Positions 6,828-15,097 of a DNA stretch of 18,761 bases are shown here, piece by piece. The stretch covers positions 1 to 18,761 of the forward strand of contig CAWBNB010000058.1 in NCBI GenBank assembly GCA_963789885.1, in the 5' to 3' direction. Position 1 is the first letter of the stretch, and each line of letters begins with the position of its first letter. The translations under genes were made by a program, and so were the position numbers. The DNA is from DATEDA01 sp963789885 (lineage in GTDB: Bacteria > Pseudomonadota > Gammaproteobacteria > Burkholderiales > SG8-39). The notes under the pieces were generated by a model that was not told the origin of the DNA, did not search any database, and was given only the letters and a program-made list of their open reading frames with translations.

Positions 6828-8021
6828 CTAGCCTCGATGCCGGGTCCCGGAGGGCGCGACAAGATGGGGTGCGCTCGCGGCGCGCACGAGCACGCGGCCC
6901 TCGAACATGCGCCGCTGGGTGCGGAAGAAAGCCCCTTGCTCGGCGTACCACGCGCCTTCCACCTTCCGCACCGTGGCCGCGACGGTCAGCACGCCCGACG
7001 GCATGGCGATGCGGATCTCCGACTCGGGGCCTGCGGCCGGCTTCATCGCGTCGAACACCACGCTGCCGGGGAGCCGCGCGGCCACCGCGATGCAGAGCGA
7101 TGCGGTGAGCGGCAGTGCGCGGTGCGCCTGTCCGTTCGACAGCATGCGGGCGGTGAGATCCACCTTCGTCCCCTCGAGCGTTTCGCCGCTCAGCGTCCTG
7201 GCGTCCTGGGGCGGCGAGACGAAGCCCACGAAGGGCACCATGGCGTTCCTCGCGGCTTCCTCCGCGTTGCCTGCGATGCCCATCGCGACCGAGGCGGCAA
7301 TGCGGATCGCGGCGAGCTTGCCGAGCAGGTCGCGATCGGCGTCGATCTCGTCCGGAAGCTCCGTGCCTTTGACGCCGAGATCGTCCGCGCGCGCGAAGAC
7401 GCACGCGTTCGCTGCGTCGACCATCGAAACGACGAACTTGCCGAAGCCCGGGACGTCGAGCGTGTCGACGACGTTGCCCGTGGGAAGCAGCCTCCCGGTG
7501 GTCGCGCCGCCCGGCTCGCGGAACTCGAGCTTGACCGGCGCACCCGTGCCGGGCACGCCCGGAATGGCCAGGTCGCCGTCGACTGCCGCCATGCCGCCGT
7601 CGAGGAGGAAGCGCGACCAGATGATCTTTTTCGTGTTGGTGTTGTGGATGCGGACCAGCGCCTCCGGACCGGACGCCTTCACGAGCCCTTCGTCCACCGC
7701 GAAGGGCCCGACGGCGCTCGACATGTTGCCGCAGTTCCCGCCGTAGTCGACCTTCGCCTCCTTCACCTGCACCTGGGCGAAGGTGTAGTCGATGTCGGCG
7801 TCGTCCCGCGTCGGCGGGCCGACGACGCAGACCTTGGAGAGCGAGGAGACGCCGCCGCCCATGCCGTCGAGCTGGCGCCCGTAGGGATCCGGGCTGCCGA
7901 TCGCAGCGAGGAAGATCGGGTCCCATTCGGCGCGGTCGCGCGGCAGGTCCTTCGCGTTGAACACGATGGCGTTGCTGGTGCCGCCGCGCATGAAGACGGC
8001 GGGGATCTTCAGTTGCTTCAC
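6828..8021 (-). CDS. prpF: PrpF-family isomerase (aconitate / methylitaconate isomerase-like)
   Basis: A 397-residue member of the PrpF family (diaminopimelate-epimerase fold). It begins KQLKIPAVFMRGGTSNA after a GTG start at 8021. The catalytic pair seen in PrpF is present: lysine in SLSKVCVV (K63) and cysteine in GGNCGNMSS (C97). Known members are 2-methylaconitate cis-trans isomerase (PrpF), 3-methylitaconate delta-isomerase (Mii, nicotinate fermentation) and 4-oxalomesaconate tautomerase. All move or flip a C=C bond next to carboxylates. The start overlaps the TcuA-like stop as GTGA (8018-8021), so translation is coupled. An open frame continues further upstream to 8834, but that part shadows the TcuA-like gene. 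Context favours an aconitate-type or branched unsaturated dicarboxylate substrate; the exact one is undetermined. Confidence 0.88.
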   Translation of the reverse strand: MKQLKIPAVFMRGGTSNAIVFNAKDLPRDRAEWDPIFLAAIGSPDPYGRQLDGMGGGVSSLSKVCVVGPPTRDDADIDYTFAQVQVKEAKVDYGGNCGNMSSAVGPFAVDEGLVKASGPEALVRIHNTNTKKIIWSRFLLDGGMAAVDGDLAIPGVPGTGAPVKLEFREPGGATTGRLLPTGNVVDTLDVPGFGKFVVSMVDAANACVFARADDLGVKGTELPDEIDADRDLLGKLAAIRIAASVAMGIAGNAEEAARNAMVPFVGFVSPPQDARTLSGETLEGTKVDLTARMLSNGQAHRALPLTASLCIAVAARLPGSVVFDAMKPAAGPESEIRIAMPSGVLTVAATVRKVEGAWYAEQGAFFRTQRRMFEGRVLVRAASAPHLVAPSGTRHRG

Positions 8022-9496
8022 GCGGTATTCGACGCGGCCGAGCGCCCGGCGATGCGGCCGAAGACCGCGCCGGACATGAGCCCGGTGCCGAGCGGATAGT
8101 TGTAGTGGAAGAGCCCGCCGACCATTTCGCCGCACGTGTAGAGCCCCGGGATCGGCTTCCAGTCCGTCGCGATCACCTGCGCGTCCCGGTCGACCTTCAG
8201 CCCGCCGAACGTGAACGTGATGCCGCCGGTGACGGGCCATGCGACGTACGGCGGCGTGTCGAGCTTCAGCGCCCAGTTGGTCTTGGGCGGATCGACGCCC
8301 TCGGTGCGCAGGCCGTCGAGCGTCGCGGGGTTGAAGGGCCCGCCATGCCCGGCGCCGCGGTTGTATTCCTCCAAAGTCCGCAGCGCGCGGTTGTGGTCCA
8401 CCTTCAACTGCTTCACCAGCCCCGCCAGCGTGTCGGCGCGGAACGGCTCGCTCGTCGCGTAGCGCGGCTCGAGGAGCTCGAGCACCTTGCGGTCGAAGAT
8501 CTGGTAGACGAGGCTGCGCGGCTGCTTGAGGATCATCCCGCCGTACTTGGCGTAGGTGAACGAATTCATGTCCGCGCCCTCGTCGACCCAGCGCAGGCCG
8601 TCGACGTTGATCATGACGCCGAGGAAGTACGACAGCCGGTTGGTCCGGTCGGTCAGGTTCTGCACCCCGTAGTCCGCCGCTTCCGCATTGATCGGCGTCG
8701 CATGGCAGCCGCTCCAGTGCCCCCATGGCATAGCGCCGATGTCGAGCGCCATTCTGAGCCCGTCCCCGTAGTTGAAATTGGAGCCGCGCACCTTGGCGTG
8801 ATCCCACGGCGCGCCGAGGTAGCGCAGGCGCCACTCGGGGTTGGTCTCGAAGCCGCCGCAGGCGAGCACGACCGCTCCGGCGTCGAAGGTGGTGAAGCCT
8901 TCCGGCCCGCGCGCGACGACGCCGGTGACGCGACCGCGCTGATCCTGCGCGAGCCGCTGCGCCCCGGTCTCGTAGCGGATCTCGATGCCCATGCGTTCAC
9001 CGGTCTCGAACCAGGTCCGCGACAGCCCGACACCTTCGTGGACGGTGCGGATCATCGCGCCGCGCGGCCATTTCACCTCGTTGCCGACGCGCACGCCCAT
9101 CACCGACAGCGCCAGCTCGAACTCGTGCCGGCCGACGTCCTGCAGCCAGCACATCGTGTCGTACGAGTTCTCGATGAGGAGCGCCGCAAGCTCGGCGTCG
9201 CTGCGGCCCTGCGTGACCCGCATGAGATCCTCGCGGTACGCGTCCACGGGGTAAGGCTGCACGCCCTTGTGGAATCCCGGATAGTCGCGCTCGGCGTCCG
9301 GCACGAAGCGGTCTAGCTCGGAGACGTCGTCGTACCTGAAGCGGAAGATCGCGCCCGAAAAATGGGTATTGCCGCCGCGCTTCTCGCGCGGCGCCTTCTC
9401 GAGCAGCAGCACCCGTTTCGCTCCGTGGTCCCGCGCCGAAACGGCGGCGGCGAATGCCGCGTTGCCGCCGCCCACCACGATCACGTCATGGCTCAC
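8018..9496 (-). CDS. tcuA: FAD-dependent dehydrogenase, TcuA (tricarballylate dehydrogenase)-like
   Basis: A 492-residue flavoprotein of the fumarate reductase/succinate dehydrogenase flavoprotein family. The FAD dinucleotide motif is VIVVGGGNAAFAAA (5-18) with acidic E33 at the end of the second strand. GGNTHFSGA (41-49) follows, as in TcuA. Near the C-terminus GLYTCGEMVGGLFHYNYPLG and GTGLMSGAVFGRIAG complete FAD binding. TcuA oxidises tricarballylate to cis-aconitate, using TcuB to reoxidise the flavin; no TcuB-like gene is present here. The GTG start at 9496 is fixed by an in-frame TGA directly upstream, with GGGGA about 8 bp before it. It is the first gene of its unit, divergent from the RidA genes, and overlaps prpF by 4 bp. 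Some relatives act as 3-ketosteroid or fumarate enzymes, so the substrate is provisional. Confidence 0.82.
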   Translation of the reverse strand: MSHDVIVVGGGNAAFAAAVSARDHGAKRVLLLEKAPREKRGGNTHFSGAIFRFRYDDVSELDRFVPDAERDYPGFHKGVQPYPVDAYREDLMRVTQGRSDAELAALLIENSYDTMCWLQDVGRHEFELALSVMGVRVGNEVKWPRGAMIRTVHEGVGLSRTWFETGERMGIEIRYETGAQRLAQDQRGRVTGVVARGPEGFTTFDAGAVVLACGGFETNPEWRLRYLGAPWDHAKVRGSNFNYGDGLRMALDIGAMPWGHWSGCHATPINAEAADYGVQNLTDRTNRLSYFLGVMINVDGLRWVDEGADMNSFTYAKYGGMILKQPRSLVYQIFDRKVLELLEPRYATSEPFRADTLAGLVKQLKVDHNRALRTLEEYNRGAGHGGPFNPATLDGLRTEGVDPPKTNWALKLDTPPYVAWPVTGGITFTFGGLKVDRDAQVIATDWKPIPGLYTCGEMVGGLFHYNYPLGTGLMSGAVFGRIAGRSAASNTA

Positions 9497-9572
9497 TCAT
9501 CGATCCCCGTTGAATGCGGCCGTTAGAATGCGCAACATTGACGGTCATGCACATGCGACGAACGACCTTATC
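9497..9572. promoter_or_regulatory. Divergent promoter region, tcuA-like / ridA-like
   Basis: This 76-bp gap separates divergent starts and must hold promoters for both units unless they lie inside genes. A TAGAAT hexamer (9524-9529) could be a plus-strand -10, but no -35 stands at the right distance. No convincing inverted repeat or LysR-type box was seen. Confidence 0.4.
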
Positions 9573-9980
9573 ATGAACGCTCCGCGTCTCGCCCGGATCG
9601 TCGTGCCGCCGCCGCGCCGCGGCCTGGACATGGCTGCGGGATACGGCTGGGTGCAGAGCACGGCGATCCGCGCCGGCGAGTATGTTTTCGTGTCGGGCGT
9701 GGTCGCGATCGACCCGGACAGCGGCGAGCGGCTGAACGGAACGGTGACGAGCGAGGCGCATCGCGCCTTCCAGAACCTGAAGCTGGTGCTGGAAAGCGCA
9801 GGGTCGTCGCTCGAGCGCCTGGTGCAGATCCGCGCCATGATCTACGACCGCATCGAGTACGACGCGCTGAATCGCGTCTACCGCCAGTACGTGCCGGAAG
9901 GCCCACCGGCGCGCACGGTATGGAGCGTGCGGATCATCGACGCGCTCAAGGTCCAGCTCGACGCGATCGCCGTCGTCTAG
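9573..9980 (+). CDS. RidA/YjgF-family protein 1
   Basis: A 135-residue RidA-fold protein. The family core AGEYVFVSGVVAIDP (34-48), SAGSSLERLVQIR and GPPARTVW (110-117) is clear. The arginine that binds substrate carboxylate in RidA (R105 of E. coli) is R114 here. The glutamate that activates water in RidA (E120 of E. coli) is replaced by aspartate D130 (VQLDAIAVV), so it may not be a standard enamine deaminase. An unusual N-terminal stretch, ARIVVPPPRRGLDMAAGYGW, precedes the core. ATG 9573 was chosen; ATG 9528 in the same frame would add 15 residues, and neither has a clear ribosome-binding site. It is 15 bp before a second RidA gene and divergent from the TcuA-like gene. Confidence 0.82.
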   Translation: MNAPRLARIVVPPPRRGLDMAAGYGWVQSTAIRAGEYVFVSGVVAIDPDSGERLNGTVTSEAHRAFQNLKLVLESAGSSLERLVQIRAMIYDRIEYDALNRVYRQYVPEGPPARTVWSVRIIDALKVQLDAIAVV

Positions 9981-9995
9981 CCCCGGAGAAACCCG

Positions 9996-10397
9996 ATGCC
10001 AGTGTCCCGCGAAATCATCGTCCCGCAGAACGACCGGCTCAACGTGTCGCGCAATTTCAACCTGCCCCACAGCCCGGGGATCCGGGCGGGGGACTTCATC
10101 TTCCTCTCGGGCATGCTGTCGACCGATCCGGCGACGGGCGAGCGCAGCCCCGGCACGATGGCGCACGAGACGCGCCAGACGCTCGCCAACATGCGGCACA
10201 TGCTCGAATCGGCCGGGTCCTCCCTCGAGCGCGTGGTCAAGATCAACGTGCTCCTTTACGACCTGCTCGAGTTCGACAACATGAACGCGGTCTACCGGCA
10301 GTTCTTTCCCAAGGACCCGCCGGCCCGCACCACGTGCGGCGTGCAGCTCAGCGCCGGGATGAAGATCGAGATCGAGTGCATCGCGCTGGCCGGCTGA
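9996..10397 (+). CDS. RidA/YjgF-family protein 2
   Basis: A 133-residue RidA-fold protein, paralogous to the preceding gene product (shared AGSSLERVV, VYRQ, PPART). Both catalytic positions of RidA are present: R111 in DPPARTTCGV and E127 in KIEIECIALAG. C114 lies at the position where some RidA-like proteins carry a conserved cysteine. Members hydrolyse enamine/imine intermediates to ketoacids and ammonia, or act in catabolic pathways such as RutC. Start ATG 9996 has GGAG about 8 bp upstream. Only 3 bp separate its stop from the SDR gene, so the RidA pair and SDR form one plus-strand unit. Pairing of an intact and a modified paralogue suggests distinct roles or a hetero-oligomer; that is inference. 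Confidence 0.87.
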   Translation: MPVSREIIVPQNDRLNVSRNFNLPHSPGIRAGDFIFLSGMLSTDPATGERSPGTMAHETRQTLANMRHMLESAGSSLERVVKINVLLYDLLEFDNMNAVYRQFFPKDPPARTTCGVQLSAGMKIEIECIALAG

Positions 10398-10400
10398 GCC

Positions 10401-11252
10401 ATGCAGGGACGCGCGCTGCACGGCAGGGTCGCCGTCGTGACCGGCGCGGCCGGCGGAATCGGCCGCCTGCTCGTGCAGGCGCTGCTCGCCGAGGGCGCGC
10501 GCGTCGCTGCGCTCGACGTGAACGCAGAGGGATTGGCGGCGCTGCGAGGCGGCCTGCCCGCCGAAGCCAGGAATCGCCTGCTCGTGCGCACGACCGACAT
10601 CTCGGACCACGCCGCGTGCCGGAGCGCCGCGGCCGACGCGATCGCCGTGCTCGGCGGCCTGCACATCCTGATCAACAACGGCGCGATAGGCCTGGGGGCG
10701 ATTCGCGCGGATCACCAGAAGGTGCCGATCGGGATCCGGGAGATCGGGCCGCAGATGTGGCAGCGATTCGTGGCGACGAACCTCTCGGGCGCCTGGAACA
10801 TGACGCACGTCGCGATCGGGCACCTGCTTGGCCAGCGCCATGGCCGGATCATCAACGTCACCACGAGCTTCGCCACCATGCTGCGCGGCGGGTTCCATCC
10901 CTACGGGCCGTGCAAAGCCGCCCTCGAGGCCATGTCGGCGGGACACGCGGAAGAATTCAAGGGCACCGGCGTCACCGTCAACGTCGTGCTTCCCGGCGGC
11001 CCGGTCGACACGCCCATGGTGCCGTCCGAGTCGGGCTTTGATCGCGACACACTGATTGCGCCGGCGGTGATGGTTCCGCCGGTCCTGTGGCTCTGCTCCG
11101 ACGCGGCGGACGAGGTCACCGGCAACCGGTACATCGCCGCGTACTGGGACGCGGCCAAGCCGCCCGACGAGGCCGAGCGGCTGTGCCGCGCGCCCGCCGG
11201 GTGGCCGGGCCTGGGAGAGCCGATGCTCTCGCCCGGCCACCGGTCGCCATAG
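10401..11252 (+). CDS. Short-chain dehydrogenase/reductase (SDR)
   Basis: A 283-residue classical SDR. The cofactor loop is TGAAGGIG (14-21), and D39 at the end of the second strand (AALDVN) predicts NAD(H) preference. Catalytic residues are S156 in NVTTSFATM, Y168 and K172 in Y-G-P-C-K. The structural NNAG motif is altered to NNGA (92-95, INNGAIGLG). The C-terminal tail beyond about residue 255 is longer than in most SDRs and rich in proline (AERLCRAPAGWPGLGEP). PGGPVDTPM resembles the usual P-G-x-x-x-T substrate-loop start. It follows ridA2 by 3 bp and converges with the oxygenase gene, the stops being 5 bp apart. It probably oxidises a hydroxyl or reduces a carbonyl in the same pathway; the substrate is unknown. 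Confidence 0.88.
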   Translation: MQGRALHGRVAVVTGAAGGIGRLLVQALLAEGARVAALDVNAEGLAALRGGLPAEARNRLLVRTTDISDHAACRSAAADAIAVLGGLHILINNGAIGLGAIRADHQKVPIGIREIGPQMWQRFVATNLSGAWNMTHVAIGHLLGQRHGRIINVTTSFATMLRGGFHPYGPCKAALEAMSAGHAEEFKGTGVTVNVVLPGGPVDTPMVPSESGFDRDTLIAPAVMVPPVLWLCSDAADEVTGNRYIAAYWDAAKPPDEAERLCRAPAGWPGLGEPMLSPGHRSP

Positions 11253-11256
11253 CCCC

Positions 11257-11274
11257 GTCACGCGGTTTCGTGAC
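11257..11274. terminator. Short hairpin between convergent SDR and oxygenase genes
   Basis: GTCACG-CGGTTT-CGTGAC has 6-bp perfect arms and a 6-base loop and overlaps the oxygenase stop codon. It is the only candidate for separating the two converging transcripts, whose stops are 5 bp apart. The stem is weak and no T-run is present. Confidence 0.3.
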
Positions 11275-12250
11275 TGCGTTCGATCTTGCGCTTGATGTGC
11301 TCGCCCGCGGTGATCGCCCGGTGGCGCGGCTGCTCGCCCGGCGCGAGGCAGGTCGGCACGCACTCGATGCGCTGGTCGTAGTTGGGATGCACGAACATGC
11401 CGATCGAAAGCCGCCGGCTCTGCGCCAGGCCGAGCGGCGGGTTGACCACGCGATGCAGCGTCGACGCCCATCGCTCGTTCGTCCAGCGCGCCATCATGTC
11501 GCCGAGGTTGACGACGAATTCTCCCGCGCGCGGCTTCACGCCCGCCCAGCCGCCGTCGGGCAGCCGCACCTCGAGCCCGCCCTCGGCGTCGGTCGCGGCG
11601 AGGATCGTCATGGCGCCGTAGTCGGTATGGGCACCGGTGCGGAGCTGCCCCGGCAGCGGCGGCTGGTCGAGCACCGGGTAGTGGTGGCAGGACATGATGC
11701 TGAAGTGGCGCGCTAGAACGCCGTCGAAGAACGTCTCGGACAGACGGAGCGCCGCTGCGAAGACCCGCATCATGTCGCCGGCGAGGCGCTCGTACGCGCG
11801 GTAGAGCGCGACCAGCGTGGGCTCGAGCCCGGCCGGCTCGGTGGGGATGAGGTTGGGCGCGTAGCTCGTCGCCGCCTCGGGCATTCCCGCGTAGTAGCCG
11901 CGGTGGTCGTCGACCGGCCCGAGAAACACCGTCTCCCGCAGGTCCGGCGGCGTCTGCTGGCCCAGAGTGCCGGCGAGGCCGCGCGTCGCAAAGCCGTGGT
12001 AGCCGCGCTGCTTGGAAGGGCCGGTCGGATGCCAGCGGTTCTTGGTGTCCTCCGGCAGCTCGAAGAACGCGAAGAGCAGCCGCTGCGCGCGCTCGAGCAG
12101 GTCGAGCGGGAAGCCGTGGCCGGAGATGATCAGGAATCCCGTGCGCTCGCAGGTCTCTGCGACCTGCCCGGCAATCGCGCTCCTGGCGGCGGCATTTCCC
12201 CCGAGGAACGGGCCGATGTCGATGGTCGGAACGACGCTCGTTACGCTCAT
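11258..12250 (-). CDS. 2-oxoglutarate/Fe(II)-type oxygenase, isopenicillin N synthase-like family
   Basis: A 330-residue protein of the isopenicillin N synthase-like family. The N-terminal DIOX_N-type region (PTIDIGPFLGG onwards, including CERTGFLIISGHGF at 34-47) is followed by the double-stranded beta-helix core. The iron triad is H208 and D210 (AHTDYGAMT) and H266 (STLHRVVN). R280 and S282 (RRLSIGMF) form the R-x-S motif that binds the 2-oxoglutarate carboxylate in most relatives. All catalytic residues are therefore present. Relatives hydroxylate, desaturate or open rings of many substrates. Start ATG 12250 has GGGAG about 10 bp upstream. It is the last gene of the operon starting at 17717, 18 bp after the substrate-binding-like gene. 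It may perform the first attack on the growth substrate; this is inference. Confidence 0.88.
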   Translation of the reverse strand: MSVTSVVPTIDIGPFLGGNAAARSAIAGQVAETCERTGFLIISGHGFPLDLLERAQRLLFAFFELPEDTKNRWHPTGPSKQRGYHGFATRGLAGTLGQQTPPDLRETVFLGPVDDHRGYYAGMPEAATSYAPNLIPTEPAGLEPTLVALYRAYERLAGDMMRVFAAALRLSETFFDGVLARHFSIMSCHHYPVLDQPPLPGQLRTGAHTDYGAMTILAATDAEGGLEVRLPDGGWAGVKPRAGEFVVNLGDMMARWTNERWASTLHRVVNPPLGLAQSRRLSIGMFVHPNYDQRIECVPTCLAPGEQPRHRAITAGEHIKRKIERSHETA

Positions 12251-12268
12251 TGATCCGGCACTCCCGTT

Positions 12269-13168
12269 TCAGTCGACGCGCGAAAGCGCCGCGTCGACGA
12301 CCCTATCGTAGGGCGGATCGCTGCGAATCAGCCCCCCGGAGACGAGGGCGGCCTTGAGCCGCAAATAGGGCGCGGGCGGCAGATCGGGCGTCCGCGCCCA
12401 GAGGCCGCTCGCGCGGTACGCGGCGACGATCCGCGTCAGGGCGTCGCGCGAGAGCTCCGGCAGGAATGACGCGACGGCATCGGCGATCGCGCGCGGCGTC
12501 GCGGCGAAGAGCGTCGTTTGCGCGCGCGCCATGCCGCGCACCAGGCGGCGGCAGGCCTCGCGCCGCGCGCGCGTAAACCGGCGCGTCGCATAGAACGTCG
12601 TGTAGACGACGTCGCCCCGCTCGCTGAACCGGTGCCAGACGTGCCCGCGACCTTCGCTGACGAGGCGATCCGCGTGCGGCTCGAAGACCTGGATGACGTC
12701 CACCGTGCCGCGCAGGAAAGCCCGCACGTTGTCCGCCATCGAGCGCAACCGGCGGCGTCCGGTGATCGCTGCAGGATCGAGTCCCGCGCGCTGCAGGTCG
12801 TCCTGGAACGTCATCCACGGCGTGGGCACGTCCCCCGCGGGCGCCACGCGCAGCCCGACGAGGTCGCGCCAGCGGAAAGCGGGCTTGCGGTTGCGGCCGA
12901 CGAGCAGGAAGGGATCGCGCGCGACGACCTGCGCGAAGCACACCAGCGGGCAGTCCGGGTCGGCGTCGTGATGCATCATGACCCGCATCGGCCCGCCCCA
13001 GGAGACGTCGACGCTGCCGTCGAGCAGCCCGGTCGCGGTCCGCGACGGGCTCGGCGAGACGACGTGGCGGACGTCGAGCCCTTCGCTGCGCCAGTAATCG
13101 CCCGCCAGCGCGAGATAGAACGGCACGTACGGCACCGCGCGCATGTTCTCGCACAAAGTGAGCTGCAT
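12269..13168 (-). CDS. NMT1/THI5-like (SsuA-type) substrate-binding protein without signal peptide
   Basis: A 299-residue periplasmic-binding-fold protein of the NMT1/THI5-like type. Typical elements are VPYVPFYLALAGDYWRSEGLDV near the N-terminus, LLDGSVDVSWGGPMR (48-62), and LVGLRVAPAGDVPTPW in the middle. Such proteins normally feed ABC importers and carry a signal peptide. Here the protein begins directly at the first strand (MQLTLCENMRAV), and an in-frame TGA 12 bp before the ATG rules out a longer N-terminus. No ABC permease or ATPase is present in the window. It may be a cytoplasmic binding protein or a substrate-processing protein; THI5 itself is a cytosolic enzyme of this fold. It lies 12 bp after the lyase gene and 18 bp before the oxygenase gene, inside the operon. 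Confidence 0.78.
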   Translation of the reverse strand: MQLTLCENMRAVPYVPFYLALAGDYWRSEGLDVRHVVSPSPSRTATGLLDGSVDVSWGGPMRVMMHHDADPDCPLVCFAQVVARDPFLLVGRNRKPAFRWRDLVGLRVAPAGDVPTPWMTFQDDLQRAGLDPAAITGRRRLRSMADNVRAFLRGTVDVIQVFEPHADRLVSEGRGHVWHRFSERGDVVYTTFYATRRFTRARREACRRLVRGMARAQTTLFAATPRAIADAVASFLPELSRDALTRIVAAYRASGLWARTPDLPPAPYLRLKAALVSGGLIRSDPPYDRVVDAALSRVD

Positions 13169-13180
13169 GCGCGGATCGAC

Positions 13181-14047
13181 TCAGACGTCCTTGAGATACT
13201 TCGTCTCGAGGTCGCGCCAGCGCTTCGCGTTCACCGCCTCCTCGCGGTCGTTGAACGTGGCGAGCTCGCTTTCGATGGCTGTGGTGTCGCCGTCGCGCTT
13301 GAGCACGGCGAGCACCCGCTTCGCGGCGGCGATCGCCGCGCGATGGGTCTGCGAGGGATAGATGCCGATCCGGTAGCCCATCGCCGCCAGCTCCCGCGCC
13401 GGCAGCACCGGCGTCTTGCCGCCTTCGAAGATGTTACAGAGCGCCGGCTTCTTGAGCTGCCGCGCAGCGGCGGCGAGCTCCTCGGCCGACTGCGGCGCCT
13501 CGACGAACCCGACGTCGGCGCCGGCATCGAGGTATGCGTTCACGCGGTCGATCGACGCCTGCAGGCCCTCGATCGCGCGCGCGTCCGAGCGCGCGATGAT
13601 CACCATATCCGCATCGCGCCGCGTGTCCACCGCCGCCTTGATCTTGCCGACCATCTCCGCCTTGCTCACCACCTGTTTGCCCTCGTAGTGGCCGCATTTC
13701 TTGGGCGAGACCTGGTCTTCGAGATGGAAGGCGGCGACCCCGGTTTTCTCGTACTCGCGCACGCTGCGTATGACGTTGAGCGCGTTGCCGTACCCGGCGT
13801 CCATATCGGCGATCACCGGGATGTCCACGGCCTCCACGGTGCGCGAGATGTATTGCGTGATCTCGGTCATCGTGAGCAGCCCCACGTCGGGGTAGCCGCT
13901 CGCGCGCGAATAGCCGCCGCCGGTGAGATAGACGGCGTCGAAGCCCGCGACCTGCACGAGCCGCGCGGTCAGCGTGTCGTGGGCTCCCGGCACGATGGTG
14001 TAGGTGTCTTTGGCGAGCAGCTCGCGCAGCTTCTTTCTCGGGCTCAT
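13181..14047 (-). CDS. Isocitrate lyase/PEP mutase-family lyase (2,3-dimethylmalate or methylisocitrate lyase-like)
   Basis: A 288-residue TIM-barrel enzyme of the isocitrate lyase/PEP mutase superfamily. The metal/carboxylate residues are in ADMDAGYGN (80-88) and HLEDQV (108-113). The mobile-loop signature KKCGH (116-120) carries the cysteine base of C-C bond lyases; PEP mutases lack it. Length fits 2-methylisocitrate lyase (PrpB) and 2,3-dimethylmalate lyase, being much shorter than isocitrate lyase. These enzymes split a 2-hydroxy-dicarboxylate or tricarboxylate into two acids, such as pyruvate plus propionate or succinate. ATG 14047 overlaps the aconitase stop as ATGA (14044-14047), with GAGGTG just upstream, so the lyase is coupled to the hydratase. 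That coupling suggests it cleaves the aconitase product or a homologue of it. Confidence 0.87.
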   Translation of the reverse strand: MSPRKKLRELLAKDTYTIVPGAHDTLTARLVQVAGFDAVYLTGGGYSRASGYPDVGLLTMTEITQYISRTVEAVDIPVIADMDAGYGNALNVIRSVREYEKTGVAAFHLEDQVSPKKCGHYEGKQVVSKAEMVGKIKAAVDTRRDADMVIIARSDARAIEGLQASIDRVNAYLDAGADVGFVEAPQSAEELAAAARQLKKPALCNIFEGGKTPVLPARELAAMGYRIGIYPSQTHRAAIAAAKRVLAVLKRDGDTTAIESELATFNDREEAVNAKRWRDLETKYLKDV

Positions 14048-15055
14048 GAATGCACCTCGGGGGTCAGGCGGTGGCGCACCACGTGGTGCAGCAAGCCGCC
14101 GTTGCGGAAATAGTCGACCTCGCGCGTCGTGTCGAGCCGCGAGAGCAGCCGGATCCTGTCGCGCCTCCCGTCGGCACGGGTAATCGTACATTCGAGCTCG
14201 CTCCGCGGGGTGGTGTAGTCGCGGATGCCGGCGACGTCGACGAGCTCCGTGCCCGTCAGGCCGAGCGTCCTGCGTGTGACGCCGTTCGGGAACTGCAGCG
14301 GCAGCACGCCCATGCCGACGAGGTTGGAGCGGTGGATGCGCTCGAAGCTCTCGGCGATCACCGCGCGCACGCCCAGGAGGCGCGTGCCTTTCGCCGCCCA
14401 GTCGCGCGAGGACCCGGCGCCGTACTCGGTGCCGGCGATCACCACCAGCGGCACGCCTTCGTCCCGGTACTTCGCCGCCGCGACATGGATCGGCATGCGC
14501 TCGCCGTCCGGGTAGTGCGCCGTGCTGCTGCCCTCGGCCTCCGGCGTCATTTCGTTCCGCACCCGGACGTTGGCGAAGGTGCCGCGGATCATCACGTCGT
14601 GGTTCAGGCGCCGCGCCGCGTAGTTCACGAAATCGCGCGGCGCGATGCCGAGCGACGCGAGATAGTCGGCGGCGGGGGTGCCCTTCGAGATGGCGCCGAT
14701 CGGCGAGATGTGATCGGTGGTGAACATGTCGCCGAACATCGCCAGCACGCGCGCGCCACGGACGTCGTCGAGCTCGGGCGGCGCGGCCGCCATGTCGTCG
14801 AAGAACGGCGGCCGCCGGATGAAAGTGCTGGCGGGATCCCACGCGAATGTGGTGCCCGCGGTACCGCGCAGGGCCCGCCACTCGGGCGTGCCCTCCAGCA
14901 TCGTGGCGTAGCGCTCTCGGAAAAGCGCGGGCGTGATCACCTCGCCGATGATCCTGCGGATCTCGGCGTCGTCGGGCCAGATGTCGTGCAGGTACACCGG
15001 CCTCCCTTCGCCGTCCTCGCCGAGCGGTTGCCTGGCGAGGTCGACGAGCACGCTG

Positions 15056-15097
<42 letters not shown>

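Noticed and set aside
8022..8834. N-terminal extension of the PrpF-family frame
   Set aside because: This part is out of frame with, and fully inside, the TcuA-like gene. PrpF homology begins just after the GTG at 8021, which overlaps the upstream stop as GTGA.
4563..9496. Interpretation as a methylcitrate (prp) operon or a standard tcu locus
   Set aside because: No methylcitrate synthase or PrpD is present, the aconitase is AcnA-like rather than AcnD-like, and TcuB is missing.
9369..9572. Upstream extension of RidA1 to 9369
   Set aside because: It would run antisense through the start of the TcuA-like gene, and RidA homology begins after 9573. Only the ATG at 9528 remains a possible alternative.
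12518..14113. Long plus-strand open frame (531 codons) opposite the lyase and binding-protein genes
   Set aside because: Antisense shadow: it spans two real genes and has no recognisable domain.
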